DNA from: an uncultured Veillonella sp.
GTDB lineage: Bacteria > Bacillota > Negativicutes > Veillonellales > Veillonellaceae
Assembly (NCBI GenBank): GCA_900552445.1
Contig: URZS01000007.1
Location: forward strand, 1 to 14,092
Length of the DNA: 14,092 bases
Direction: 5' to 3'
A model generated the notes under the pieces. That model worked only from the letters and a program-made list of their open reading frames with translations, had not been told where the DNA came from and made no database searches. Below, one piece after another: positions 1 to 9,176 of this stretch. The number at the start of each line of letters is the position of its first letter. The first letter of the stretch is position 1. Position numbers and translations under genes: made by a program.

Positions 1-32
1 TGTTAACTATATCATACGTACTTGTATTACTC

Positions 33-64
33 AATAAAAAAGCAACCCCAAATGGGGTCGCTTT
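33..64 (-). terminator. Intrinsic terminator after ilvC
   Basis: On the minus strand an 11-pair stem (arms 54-64 and 39-49, one G·U pair, loop ATTT) is followed by a run of T broken by a single A. It lies about 40 bases past the ilvC stop and closes the ilv operon. Positions 1-32 show nothing recognisable. Confidence 0.9.
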
Positions 65-105
65 CAGTAAGCCTATGCTTATCAAGAAATTACTACAATA
101 ATCTC

Positions 106-1206
<1,101 letters not shown>

Positions 1207-1255
1207 TTAGTATCAGTAAGCTAAGTTCTAAGCCTCTGATAACAAAATTTGATAA

Positions 1256-2041
1256 CTACCGAACAATCACCCACGGGCGATCATCCTTCCACACTACTTG
1301 TACGGGAATACCAAACACATCGGATAGATTTTCATCTGTTAATACTGAGTGTTTAGGCCCCGCATGTATCATCTTGCCCTCTCGCAAGATGGCTACATGT
1401 GTAATCGCTGGTAGTATCTCTTCAATTTGATGTGACACATAGATAATCGGTGTCTGTTGCTCCTCAACCAAGTTAGCTACTGTACGCAAGAATTGTTCTC
1501 GCGCCGGTAAGTCTAATCCAGAGCAAGGCTCATCCAAAATTAGTAAATCTGGATTTGCCATGATGGACCGTGCCAATAATACACGTCGCTGTTCCCCAGC
1601 GGACAAAGTATGGAAGCGATGTCCTTCTAAGTGGCTCAACCCAAACTCAGCTAATAATTGCATACCTCGCTCACGCACCTCTGGTGCAACCTCTTGGTAT
1701 ATACCAATGCTACTGAAAGCACCAGAAATGATGACATCCTCTACCACTTGCTTATCCAAGGTAGACTGAAACTGCCCCAGAGCAGAGCTGACAAAGCCTA
1801 ATCTCGATTTGATTTTAGGCCATGCATATTTCCCAAATTCATGACCGAAGACACGCAAGGTGCCCGTCGTCGGAATTTGGTAGGCCGGTATCATGCTGAG
1901 AAGCGTCGATTTACCAGCCCCGTTGAGCCCTAAGAGGGCCCAATGTTCACCTTCCTCTATATGCCAATTTACATTATCTAGGATATGTCTGCCATCACGA
2001 CGAAAGCAAACATTTTCATAATGGAGTAATTCATTCCCCAC
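1256..2041 (-). CDS. Orphan ABC-type ATPase, YlmA/ModF-like
   Basis: A complete single ABC nucleotide-binding domain of 261 residues. Visible motifs: Walker A GLNGAGKST (38-46), signature LSAGEQ (146-151), Walker B LLILDE (166-171), D-loop SGLD (174-177) and H-loop H204. The Q-loop region (VSSALGQ, 84-90) is atypical and resembles ModF/YlmA-type ATPases. There is no membrane segment, and no permease or binding-protein gene beside it. The start is GTG at 2041, with AGGAG 8 bases upstream; part of that ribosome binding site is the TAG stop of ilvN, so translation is probably coupled. It sits between ilvN and ilvC, so it is co-transcribed with branched-chain amino acid synthesis. Its substrate, if any, cannot be read from the sequence. 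It could energise a permease encoded elsewhere or act as a soluble, non-transport ATPase. Confidence 0.85.
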   Translation of the reverse strand: MGNELLHYENVCFRRDGRHILDNVNWHIEEGEHWALLGLNGAGKSTLLSMIPAYQIPTTGTLRVFGHEFGKYAWPKIKSRLGFVSSALGQFQSTLDKQVVEDVIISGAFSSIGIYQEVAPEVRERGMQLLAEFGLSHLEGHRFHTLSAGEQRRVLLARSIMANPDLLILDEPCSGLDLPAREQFLRTVANLVEEQQTPIIYVSHQIEEILPAITHVAILREGKMIHAGPKHSVLTDENLSDVFGIPVQVVWKDDRPWVIVR

Positions 2042-2052
2042 TCTATCATCTC

Positions 2053-2541
2053 CTACATTTTTTCTCCACGGCTCATCGCTGTAATACCAGTTTTTGCAAT
2101 TTCAAGAATACCATAGGTTTCCATAATTTGGATGAAACCGCGCAACTTTTCAACACTACCGATGACTTCAATAATCATGGACGTAGGAGAAATATCAAGT
2201 ACATTGCCGCGATATACATCGGCAATTTGTACAATTTGAGAACGTGTTGTAGCGGTCGCTTTTACCTTAATAAGCATCAATTCACGACATACTACATCAT
2301 GATCTTCAAAGACTTTAACCTTTACAACGTCAATAAGCTTGTAAATTTGCTTTTGAACTTGATCTAAGATGCGGTCATCCGCCTCAACGGTGAGGGTAAT
2401 ACGCGCATACCCCGGCTTATTAGTAATGCCAGAGGTCATTTTTGTAACGTTAAAACCACGACGATTAAAGAGTGCCAAAATACGTGTACCAATACCTGGT
2501 GTATTTTTTGCAATTACTAAGACTTGATGTTCTTTAGCCAT
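2053..2541 (-). CDS. ilvN: Acetolactate synthase regulatory (small) subunit
   Basis: Regulatory subunit of acetohydroxyacid synthase. It binds the catalytic IlvB subunit, stimulates it and, in the family, confers valine feedback inhibition. The 162-residue protein has an N-terminal ACT domain (about residues 5-75, with NTPGIGTRILALFNRRGFN) and the usual C-terminal AHAS small-subunit domain (about 85-160). The length is normal for the full-size form. Its ATG overlaps the TAA of ilvB by one base (TAATG), a standard sign of translational coupling and fixed stoichiometry. The stop TAG is embedded in the ribosome binding site of the next gene. The symbol ilvH would be equally acceptable. Confidence 0.96.
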   Translation of the reverse strand: MAKEHQVLVIAKNTPGIGTRILALFNRRGFNVTKMTSGITNKPGYARITLTVEADDRILDQVQKQIYKLIDVVKVKVFEDHDVVCRELMLIKVKATATTRSQIVQIADVYRGNVLDISPTSMIIEVIGSVEKLRGFIQIMETYGILEIAKTGITAMSRGEKM

Positions 2542-4250
2542 TATAGCACCCCTTTCTTACCCATCATGCCGCTTACAGTGCCGCCTGCTGGAATCATTGG
2601 CAATACATTGTCTTCACGCTCAACGCGACAATCTAGGACAATGCTTTCATCAGACGTAATGTAAGATTTAAAATCTTTATTGAAAGTTTCTACATTATCG
2701 AGACGAGCCGCTTTCAAATTGAATGCATCAGCCAATTTCAAGAAGTCTGGACTCATTTCCAAATCTACATAGGAGTAGCGACGATCGTTAAAGATTTGTT
2801 GCCATTGACGAACCATGCCAAGGTAACCATTGTTGATGATTACAATTTTGATTGGCAAGTTGTATTGACGAACCATCATGAGTTCTTCGCAAGTCATTTG
2901 GAATCCACCATCACCTACAACAAGAACTACTTGTTTCTTAGGAGCCCCAACTTGTGCACCAATAGCCGCCGGTAAACCATAACCCATAGTACCTGCACCA
3001 CCAGATGTAACGATGGTATGAGGTTTTTTATGTGTTAAGAATTGGGCTGCCCACATTTGATGTTGACCTACGTCAGAAACGATAATGGCATCATCTTTCA
3101 CAATTTTATTAAGCTCAGCTAATACATATTGTGGATGCAATTCACCATCAGTAGATTCTGGAATAGCAATAGGATACTCCTCTTGCCACTGGCGAATTTG
3201 CTCAAGCCAAGCTTCATGTTTTGCGGGCTCCACGAGTGCGTTAAGTTCTGTTAATACTCGTTTCAAATCGCCTACGATAGGCACATCGATAGTAACGTTC
3301 TTGTCGATTTCAGCTGGGTCGATATCGATGTGAATGATCTTAGCTTTTTTACAGAAGAAATCAGGATGACCTGTAATGCGATCGTGGAAGCGAATACCTG
3401 CCGCAATTACAACATCTGCCTCATCTGTACTATTATTAGCCGCCACAGAACCGTGCATACCTACCATACCAAGCGCCAATTCATGGTCCCCAGGGAAACC
3501 ACCAAGGCCTACTAAAGTATTTGTTACAGGAATATGAGCTGTTTCAGCCAATGCTTTAAGCTCATCTACAGCACCGGATTTCAATACGCCAGCACCAGCT
3601 ATGATAAGAGGACGCTTTGCATTTTTAATGAGTGTAGCAGCCTTCTTAATTTGACCTTGATGACCTTTATACGTTGGATCATAGCCTTCAAGTTGAATCG
3701 GTACTTCATATAATTTATTGTATTCTGTCATGGATATTTTTTCTGTTTGAATATCCTTTGGAATATCGATAAGTACTGGACCTGGACGACCTGTACCTGC
3801 AATAAAGTACGCTTCTTTAATGATGCGAGGCAAATCATGAATATCTTGGACAAGATAGTTATGCTTTGTAATCGGCATTGTAATACCTTGAATATCCGCC
3901 TCTTGGAAGGAGTCCTTACCGATGAAAGGACGACCAACCTGACCAGTAATGGCTACCATTGGTACGGAATCCATGTACGCAGTCATAATGCCTGTTACGA
4001 GATTTGTCGCACCAGGACCAGACGTAGCAAGACATACACCTACACGACCAGATACGCGAGCATATCCGTCTGCTGCATGTGCTGCACCTTGTTCATGACG
4101 AACGAAATAATGTTTAATTTCAGGGAAGCTATAAATTTCATCGTAAATTGGAATTACTGCGCCACCTGGGTAGCCGAACATATCAGTTACGCCAAGGCGA
4201 TGCAATGTTTCAAGGACAATGCGTGCCCCATTGATTGTTTCTGCGCTCAT
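2541..4250 (-). CDS. ilvB: Acetolactate synthase catalytic (large) subunit
   Basis: ThDP-dependent enzyme that condenses pyruvate with pyruvate (to acetolactate, for Val/Leu) or with 2-ketobutyrate (to acetohydroxybutyrate, for Ile). The 569 residues include the N-terminal PYR domain with the activating glutamate E53 (RHEQGAAHAADGYA), a central FAD-binding domain (about 195-345, with GIRFHDRITG at 285-294), and the C-terminal PP domain. That last domain has the ThDP/Mg motif GDGG at 446-449 ending in NN at 473-474. Full length and intact. The ATG at 4250 follows AAGGG with a 5-base gap, and ilvA ends 18 bases upstream. Supplied with 2-ketobutyrate by the adjacent IlvA, it feeds IlvC and IlvD. 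Confidence 0.97.
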   Translation of the reverse strand: MSAETINGARIVLETLHRLGVTDMFGYPGGAVIPIYDEIYSFPEIKHYFVRHEQGAAHAADGYARVSGRVGVCLATSGPGATNLVTGIMTAYMDSVPMVAITGQVGRPFIGKDSFQEADIQGITMPITKHNYLVQDIHDLPRIIKEAYFIAGTGRPGPVLIDIPKDIQTEKISMTEYNKLYEVPIQLEGYDPTYKGHQGQIKKAATLIKNAKRPLIIAGAGVLKSGAVDELKALAETAHIPVTNTLVGLGGFPGDHELALGMVGMHGSVAANNSTDEADVVIAAGIRFHDRITGHPDFFCKKAKIIHIDIDPAEIDKNVTIDVPIVGDLKRVLTELNALVEPAKHEAWLEQIRQWQEEYPIAIPESTDGELHPQYVLAELNKIVKDDAIIVSDVGQHQMWAAQFLTHKKPHTIVTSGGAGTMGYGLPAAIGAQVGAPKKQVVLVVGDGGFQMTCEELMMVRQYNLPIKIVIINNGYLGMVRQWQQIFNDRRYSYVDLEMSPDFLKLADAFNLKAARLDNVETFNKDFKSYITSDESIVLDCRVEREDNVLPMIPAGGTVSGMMGKKGVL

Positions 4251-4268
4251 AGGAACCCTTTCAACCAG

Positions 4269-5492
4269 CTATTCAGACAAGGTCTCGCTGGAATTTAAAC
4301 GTTTAATAATGTAACCATTATTTTTGAAAGTATCAATAATCTGTTGGATGTGTTCTTCACCATTTGTCTCTACTGTTACTTGCAATTCCACTTCATGGAA
4401 GCGGTCAAGGTTTTTAAACTGATTGTGATCCAGCTTAATTACGTTTGCATCCGCATCTGCCAACATTTGAGATACAGCTACCAATTGACCTGGTTTATCA
4501 GGCAAGTTAACGGAGAAGGTGAAAATACGACCACGTACGACAAGACCTTTATTAATCATAGAGGAAATAGTCAGTACGTCGATATTACCACCGCTGACGA
4601 TAGCCACAACCTTTTTACCAGTGCAGTTTAATTTTCTAAGACCTGCTAATGGTAAAATACCAGAGTTTTCTGCTACTAATTTATGTTTTTCTACGAGTAG
4701 CAAGAATGCTTCCATCAACTCGTAATCAGAAACAGTAATAATATCATCTACATATTGTTTGATATATTCTAATGTAGTTTCTCCAATTTGGCGTACTGCG
4801 GTACCGTCCGCAATAGTTGCCACTTCATCAAGGGGAACTGGATGGTCAGCCTTTAACGCCGCTAGTGCACTAGCAGCACCTTCTGGTTCTACACCGATAA
4901 TCTTGACGCGCGGATTTTTTAATTTAGCTGCTGCTGCAATACCAGATACGATACCACCGCCCCCAACAGGAACGAGCAAGATCTCCGCATCAGGAAGCTC
5001 TTCAAGAACTTCAAGGGCAATCGTACCTTGTCCTTCGATTACATCTTCATCATCGAAAGGATGAACAAACACATAGCCGTGTTCTTGTTGGAGCTCTATC
5101 GCCTTTTGGTAAGCTTCATCGTAAATCTCGCCGTGTAGTACGACCTCTGCGCCATATTGTTTTGTCGCTTTAACCTTGATGAGAGGTGTATGTTTTGGCA
5201 TTACGATGGTCGCTTTGATACCGAGGCGTTTTGCGGCAAGGGCCACACCTTGTGCGTGGTTGCCAGCAGAGGCAGCGATAACGCCGCGCGCCTTTTCCTC
5301 TTCCGTCAATTTTGCAATTTTATTATAAGCTCCACGGACCTTAAAGGAGCCTGTTATTTGCAAGTTTTCTGGCTTGATATATACATCATTGCCACACTCG
5401 TCAGAAAACACATCACTATGAAGCAATTTTGTTTTTACCGTGATTGTGCTTAATCGCTCACGAGCCTCCATAAAATCATATAATTTATGCAT
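4269..5492 (-). CDS. ilvA: Threonine ammonia-lyase (dehydratase) with C-terminal ACT domain
   Basis: PLP enzyme that deaminates threonine to 2-ketobutyrate, the entry step to isoleucine. Seen from the upstream in-frame ATG at 5501, the PLP lysine is in GSFKVRGA (K54), the phosphate-binding glycine loop VGGGGIVSG is near 180, and a C-terminal ACT domain spans about 325-405 (SVNLPDKPGQL). The total of about 407 residues fits the single-ACT form rather than the ~510-residue E. coli IlvA. I place the start at the ATG at 5492 because the AGGAG box lies 9 bases upstream of it, whereas the ATG at 5501 directly abuts that box. It lies between ilvD and ilvB, which supports a biosynthetic rather than catabolic (TdcB-like) role. 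The ACT domain suggests allosteric control by an amino acid, probably Ile or Val. Confidence 0.93.
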   Translation of the reverse strand: MHKLYDFMEARERLSTITVKTKLLHSDVFSDECGNDVYIKPENLQITGSFKVRGAYNKIAKLTEEEKARGVIAASAGNHAQGVALAAKRLGIKATIVMPKHTPLIKVKATKQYGAEVVLHGEIYDEAYQKAIELQQEHGYVFVHPFDDEDVIEGQGTIALEVLEELPDAEILLVPVGGGGIVSGIAAAAKLKNPRVKIIGVEPEGAASALAALKADHPVPLDEVATIADGTAVRQIGETTLEYIKQYVDDIITVSDYELMEAFLLLVEKHKLVAENSGILPLAGLRKLNCTGKKVVAIVSGGNIDVLTISSMINKGLVVRGRIFTFSVNLPDKPGQLVAVSQMLADADANVIKLDHNQFKNLDRFHEVELQVTVETNGEEHIQQIIDTFKNNGYIIKRLNSSETLSE

Positions 5493-5533
5493 CTGCACCA
5501 TCTCCTCTAGTTAGTATTAATGAAAGTCTACTA

Positions 5534-7204
5534 TTAGTCTTCAAATACTTCGATAGCACCTTGTGCTGCAGAGGATACGTGAAGAGCGTATTTTTTAAGG
5601 TAACCAGTTACATTGGATTTGAATGGTTTCAATGCCGCTTTACGACGAGCGATTTCCTCATCGGATACAGCCAATTCCAATTTACCGTTCGGAATATCGA
5701 TGTTGATGATGTCACCATCTTCAACAACGGCGATTGTGCCACCTGCGGCTGCTTCTGGAGATACGTGACCAATGGATGCACCACGAGTAGCACCAGAGAA
5801 ACGACCGTCAGTCAACAAGGCTACGTCTTTATCTAAACCCATACCTGCGATCATAGATGTTGGTGTCAACATTTCACGCATGCCAGGACCACCTTTAGGG
5901 CCTTCGTAGCGGATAACTACCACGTCGCCTTTTATGATTTTACCGCCTGTAATAGCTTCAACTGCTTCTTCTTCGCTGTTGAATACTTTAGCTGGACCAG
6001 AGTGAACGAGCATATCTGCATCTACAGCACCAGCTTTTACAACGGAACCATCTTCCGCAAGGTTCCCTTTAAGTACAGCAATACCACCAGTTTCGTGAAC
6101 TGGATTATCCCAAGGATGAATTACATCCTCATCAGCTACATACGCAGCCTCAGCAATTTCACCTTGTGTTTTAAGAGCTACTGTTTGACATTCTGTATGA
6201 AGACGACCATTTTCTGCTAATCGTTTTAATACCGCAGATACGCCACCTGCTGCGTACAAGTCTTCGATGAAGTAGATCCCAGATGGGGACAATTTAGATA
6301 ATTGTGGTGTAATTTGAGCAATGCGATCGAAATCGTCTAAGGACAAAGGCACACCTGCTTCATGAGCGATGGCTGGCAAGTGAAGCGCCGTATTAGAAGA
6401 ACCACCTAACGCCATATCAAGAGCTACCGCATTTTCAAAAGCTTCGCGAGTCATAACATCTTTTGGACGAAGATTCGCTTTTAATACTTCTACTGCTTGC
6501 ATACCTGCTAATTTAGCAAGACGTAAACGTTCAGAGTATACAGCAGGAATTGTACCGTTACCAGGAAGGCCCATACCAAGAGCCTCTGTTAAGCAGTTCA
6601 TAGTGTTTGCTGTGTACATACCAGAGCAAGAGCCACATGTAGGACATGCATTATTTTCAATGCTTGCCAACTCTGCGTCGCCCATTTCGCCAGTTTGATG
6701 TTTACCTACTGCTTCGAATACGTCGGACAAACCAATTTTTTTGCCTTTATGAACACCAGCGAGCATGGCACCGCCAGACACGAATACAGATGGAATGTTA
6801 AGGCGAGCCGCCGCAATTAACATACCTGGTACTACTTTGTCGCAGTTTGGAATGAATACCATCGCATCGAATGGTGTTGCCATTGCCGTTGCCTCAATGG
6901 AGTCAGCAATAATATTGCGTGTAACCAAGGAGTATTTCATGCCGATGTGGTTCATTGCGAGACCATCGCAAATGCCGATTGTATTGAACTCGATTGGCAC
7001 ACCACCTGCGTTGCGGATGCCGTCTTTTACGGCTTGTACAATATTTTTCAGGCCTACGTGACCAGGGATAATTTCATTGAAAGAGTTCGCAATACCAATG
7101 ACTGGTCTGCCCATTTCTTCGTCAACGAAACCCAGAGCTTTTAGCAAAGATCTGTGTGGTGCACGTGCTACGCCTGTTTTTAAATTGTCACTTCTACAAC
7201 TCAT
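5534..7204 (-). CDS. ilvD: Dihydroxy-acid dehydratase
   Basis: Iron-sulphur enzyme that dehydrates 2,3-dihydroxyisovalerate and 2,3-dihydroxy-3-methylvalerate to the keto acids of valine and isoleucine. The 556-residue protein has the family cysteines in GICDG (C79), PNCDK (C121) and CPTCGSC (187-193), plus the C-terminal [20 protein letters not shown] segment. The [10 protein letters not shown] stretch has glycine where plant-type [2Fe-2S] enzymes have cysteine, so the cluster may be of the E. coli kind; this is inference. I place the start at 7204 because AGGAG lies 6 bases upstream and [11 protein letters not shown] is a normal N-terminus; an in-frame ATG at 7249 would begin inside the leader. 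It is the first structural gene of the operon and is preceded by an attenuator terminator 53 bases upstream. The ilvA gene follows after a gap of about 40 bases. Confidence 0.97.
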   Translation of the reverse strand: MSCRSDNLKTGVARAPHRSLLKALGFVDEEMGRPVIGIANSFNEIIPGHVGLKNIVQAVKDGIRNAGGVPIEFNTIGICDGLAMNHIGMKYSLVTRNIIADSIEATAMATPFDAMVFIPNCDKVVPGMLIAAARLNIPSVFVSGGAMLAGVHKGKKIGLSDVFEAVGKHQTGEMGDAELASIENNACPTCGSCSGMYTANTMNCLTEALGMGLPGNGTIPAVYSERLRLAKLAGMQAVEVLKANLRPKDVMTREAFENAVALDMALGGSSNTALHLPAIAHEAGVPLSLDDFDRIAQITPQLSKLSPSGIYFIEDLYAAGGVSAVLKRLAENGRLHTECQTVALKTQGEIAEAAYVADEDVIHPWDNPVHETGGIAVLKGNLAEDGSVVKAGAVDADMLVHSGPAKVFNSEEEAVEAITGGKIIKGDVVVIRYEGPKGGPGMREMLTPTSMIAGMGLDKDVALLTDGRFSGATRGASIGHVSPEAAAGGTIAVVEDGDIINIDIPNGKLELAVSDEEIARRKAALKPFKSNVTGYLKKYALHVSSAAQGAIEVFED

Positions 7205-7256
7205 GTTAATCTCCTTACTTTTGAAAGCATCCACTTGGACGGCTTTCATAACGCAT

Positions 7257-7285
7257 AAAAAAAGACGATTCCTATGAATCGTCTT
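7257..7285 (-). terminator. Attenuator terminator upstream of ilvD
   Basis: On the minus strand a perfect 10-pair stem (5' arm 7276-7285 AAGACGATTC, loop ATAG, 3' arm 7262-7271) runs into seven consecutive T residues. It lies after the leader ORF and 53 bases before the ilvD ATG. A full intrinsic terminator between a promoter and its first structural gene is the hallmark of transcription attenuation. The 5' arm can alternatively pair with 7426-7437. Confidence 0.88.
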
Positions 7286-7437
7286 AAAAGTTTACAAATG
7301 ATATTCCTTTTGTTTACAGAATTCCTATATACATAAATAGACCTATGTACCCCTTGGAAAATATACACATAAGAAACAAACTATAAAGCCAAAATCTTAT
7401 TGATTGTATATTAACCCATTCGCGGAACTTCTAAGAC
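7281..7437 (-). promoter_or_regulatory. Candidate antiterminator pairing of the ilv leader
   Basis: In the minus-strand RNA, 7426-7437 (GUCUUAGAAGUU, leader codons 31-35) is complementary to 7281-7292 (AACUUUUAAGAC) over 12 bases with one G·U pair. Two more pairs can be added at one end (U·G and U-A). The pairing uses up most of the 5' arm of the terminator, so the two structures exclude each other. I found it by eye. No folding energy was computed, and no strong protector hairpin for 7426-7437 was found. Confidence 0.65.
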
Positions 7438-7528
7438 AAAAACGTGTTAAGTTGTTGTTCATAATTCGAATGTCATTAATAATCACGACTAGCGCAATAA
7501 TCAATAAGCTAATGACTAAACCTAACAT
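7397..7528 (-). CDS. ilvL: ilv operon leader peptide (attenuation sensor)
   Basis: A 43-codon ORF starting ATG at 7528 and ending TAA at 7397-7399, with a perfect AGGAGG at 7533-7538, 4 bases before the ATG. The peptide begins MLGLVISLLIIALVVII. Fifteen of residues 1-22 and 19 of all 43 are Ile, Leu or Val, using mixed codons (TTA, TTG, CTA, ATT, GTC, GTG). The composition and the run VISLLIIALVVII closely recall E. coli IlvL, which senses charged tRNAs for the three branched-chain amino acids. It lies between the operon promoter and a terminator, with an antiterminator segment inside its 3' half. The role is inferred: ribosome stalling on these codons when Ile, Leu or Val is scarce would favour read-through into ilvD. 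Alternatively it could be a small single-span membrane protein, since residues 2-17 are hydrophobic. The tail from residue 24 on is polar and looks non-functional as protein. The symbol is by analogy. Confidence 0.82.
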   Translation of the reverse strand: MLGLVISLLIIALVVIINDIRIMNNNLTRFCLRSSANGLIYNQ

Positions 7529-7568
7529 GTTTCCTCCTAAAATAATCTGTAATATTAATCACGGAATA

Positions 7569-7597
7569 ATAATAACACGTTACATTATCCTGTGCAA
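7569..7597 (-). promoter_or_regulatory. Promoter of the ilv operon
   Basis: On the minus strand -35 TTGCAC (7592-7597) and -10 TATTAT (7569-7574) have a 17-base spacer, and TGT just upstream of the -10 gives an extended -10 element. A start near 7562 is predicted, giving a leader of about 360 bases before ilvD. An inverted repeat, ATTATC and GATAAT, flanks the -35 box (about 7584-7603) and could be an operator. Confidence 0.75.
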
Positions 7598-7618
7598 GAT
7601 AATTCGCTATAAATTCTA

Positions 7619-7676
7619 TAGATTTACTATAGTTTTTTTATGAAGTTCACCATACAAAAAAGCTATAGCAAATCTA
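7619..7676. repeat. 58-base imperfect inverted repeat
   Basis: Arms 7619-7642 and 7651-7676 are inverted copies of TAGATTTRCTATAGYTTTTTT plus ATG, around an 8-base centre. As minus-strand RNA it folds into a stem of about 22 pairs with one mismatch and a small bulge. It sits between the transporter's terminator and the ilv promoter. It is not a typical terminator on the minus strand: the stem is AT-rich and the T run is inside the arm. It may be a palindromic intergenic repeat. Confidence 0.6.
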
Positions 7677-7706
7677 TTTAGGTATAAAAAACGTTGCCAT
7701 AACAAG

Positions 7707-7736
7707 AAAAATCCCCCACCGCAGTGAGGGATTTTT
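7707..7736 (-). terminator. Intrinsic terminator after the anion symporter gene
   Basis: On the minus strand a 13-pair stem (arms 7724-7736 and 7707-7719, one G·U pair, loop TGCG) ends in five T residues. It starts 4 bases past the symporter stop and isolates it from the ilv operon. The A run on the other arm means it may also work in the plus direction. Confidence 0.92.
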
Positions 7737-7739
7737 ATA

Positions 7740-9143
7740 TTATAGGATACCAAAGATCCACATACCAAGGGCGCCGCCCCAGAAGTGAATGAGGAAGCTC
7801 ACCACGGAAATGGCAAGACCTACGCGCCACCACGTACCTTGCGGTACATAACCAGCGCCAAAGAAGATCGGCGTTACACCAGAGCTATAGTGAGTTAATG
7901 TACAACCAGGGCTGTTCATCAAACCAAAGAGCAAGATGGTAAACGGAATTGGTGCACCCATCGCCACAAGAATGGCTGCAAAGGCGGAGAACAATGCGGT
8001 AATACGCGCCGTACCACTAGCGAAGAAGTATTGGGAGTATACAAAGGTTGCAGAGATAATAAAAGATGCCCAGAACCAGTCGATGCCTGCAAGATGTTGG
8101 CTAACAAAATCTGCAAAGACGGCTACTACACCGAGTTTACCGAGTAAGCCTGCCATGCCAACCAGAGTGCCCATCCAAATGAGAATATCCCAACCAGTAC
8201 GCTCACCTAGGATATCATCCCACGTAAGGGAACCCGTTACGACACATGCAAGAACACCCATCATAGCAACTACCGTTGGGTGAAGCTTCGTCCAAATCGC
8301 AGTAGCCCAAAGCAAGATACAAAGCACAAAGATAATAGCTACAGAAATTTCTGCTTTTGTAATAGGACCAAGAGCATCTAACTCTTTTTGGGCCATCGCC
8401 GCCGCTTGTGGTGTTTCTTTAATTTCTGGTGGATAGATTTTATAGATGAACCAAGGCATCAAAATCATACAAATCACACCAGGAATCACGCCCGCTTGGA
8501 ACCATTCCCACCAAGAAATATCGTAACCAAATAATTTTGCCCCTAACGATGTAATGAGCAAGTTACCACTACATGCAGTTAAGAAGATGGTTACAGTAAT
8601 GGTGTTAATGGTATGAGCTGTCGTCATCAAGTACGCCCCGATGCGACGAGCTGTCTTGCCATATGGTTCAGAATCAAAGGCTAACGAAATATTTTGCACG
8701 ATTGGAAATACGATACCGCCCCCACGCGCTGTATTAGATGGCGTCGCTGGAGAGATAATCAAATCAGTACAAGCTAATGCATAGGCTAGTTTCAAAGAAC
8801 TTGTACCAAAAGAACGAATCAAAGTATAGGCAATGCGCTTACCAAGACCAGAATTAATAATACCTCTAGAAAAGAATACGGCCGCTACGATAAGCCACAC
8901 ATTCGCCTCTGCATAACCACCTAGAGCTTGCACCATAGTAATAGACTTTGTCGTTACCGCCGCAACGATACCAAAGAGTGCCATAATGCCAGTCGGCCAA
9001 GGGCGTAAAATAAAGCCCACAATGGTAGCCGTAAAGATAGCTAATAAATGCCACCCTTCAGGCTTAATTGCCTCCGTGTGAGGCAAGAACCAAATCACTA
9101 AGCCCACCAAAACGGTAAGGGCCGCACGCGTAAAAGTATTCAT
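7740..9143 (-). CDS. DASS-family (SLC13-like) anion:Na+ symporter
   Basis: Inner-membrane carrier, 467 residues, almost wholly hydrophobic with a dozen or so membrane segments. It carries both family signature repeats: SNT at 136-138 (within PATPSNTARGGG) and SGT at 376-378 (within FFASGTARITA), the substrate and sodium binding hairpin tips of the DASS fold. THYSSGVTPIFFGAGY at 417-432 is also typical of the CitT/TtdT branch. The likely substrate is a di- or tricarboxylate such as malate, succinate, 2-oxoglutarate, citrate or tartrate; the sequence alone does not decide. The ATG at 9143 has GGGAGG 4 bases upstream. It appears monocistronic, with its own terminator. Its upstream region contains a long hexanucleotide tandem repeat that may tune expression. 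Confidence 0.9.
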   Translation of the reverse strand: MNTFTRAALTVLVGLVIWFLPHTEAIKPEGWHLLAIFTATIVGFILRPWPTGIMALFGIVAAVTTKSITMVQALGGYAEANVWLIVAAVFFSRGIINSGLGKRIAYTLIRSFGTSSLKLAYALACTDLIISPATPSNTARGGGIVFPIVQNISLAFDSEPYGKTARRIGAYLMTTAHTINTITVTIFLTACSGNLLITSLGAKLFGYDISWWEWFQAGVIPGVICMILMPWFIYKIYPPEIKETPQAAAMAQKELDALGPITKAEISVAIIFVLCILLWATAIWTKLHPTVVAMMGVLACVVTGSLTWDDILGERTGWDILIWMGTLVGMAGLLGKLGVVAVFADFVSQHLAGIDWFWASFIISATFVYSQYFFASGTARITALFSAFAAILVAMGAPIPFTILLFGLMNSPGCTLTHYSSGVTPIFFGAGYVPQGTWWRVGLAISVVSFLIHFWGGALGMWIFGIL

Positions 9144-9176
9144 AGAACCTCCCTATCAAACTACACAAATCAACTA

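Noticed and set aside
3747..4298. A plus-strand ORF of 183 codons opposite ilvB
   Set aside because: It is antisense to the conserved N-terminal domain of ilvB, with a composition rich in Cys, Arg and Asn, typical of a chance frame.
7291..7320. Repeated TGTAAAC heptamers upstream of the attenuator terminator
   Set aside because: Two seven-base copies in an AT-rich leader are not enough to call a binding site. One copy partly overlaps the antiterminator partner, which already explains its sequence.
7281..7437. A T-box riboswitch upstream of ilvD
   Set aside because: The conserved T-box sequence (AGGGTGGNACCGCG) is absent before the terminator. The only resemblance is a CCGCG inside the small ORF, in the wrong context.
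7404..7643. A plus-strand ORF of 79 codons over the ilv leader
   Set aside because: No plus-strand ribosome binding site. It runs across the minus-strand promoter, leader ORF and inverted repeat, and its sequence is low in complexity.
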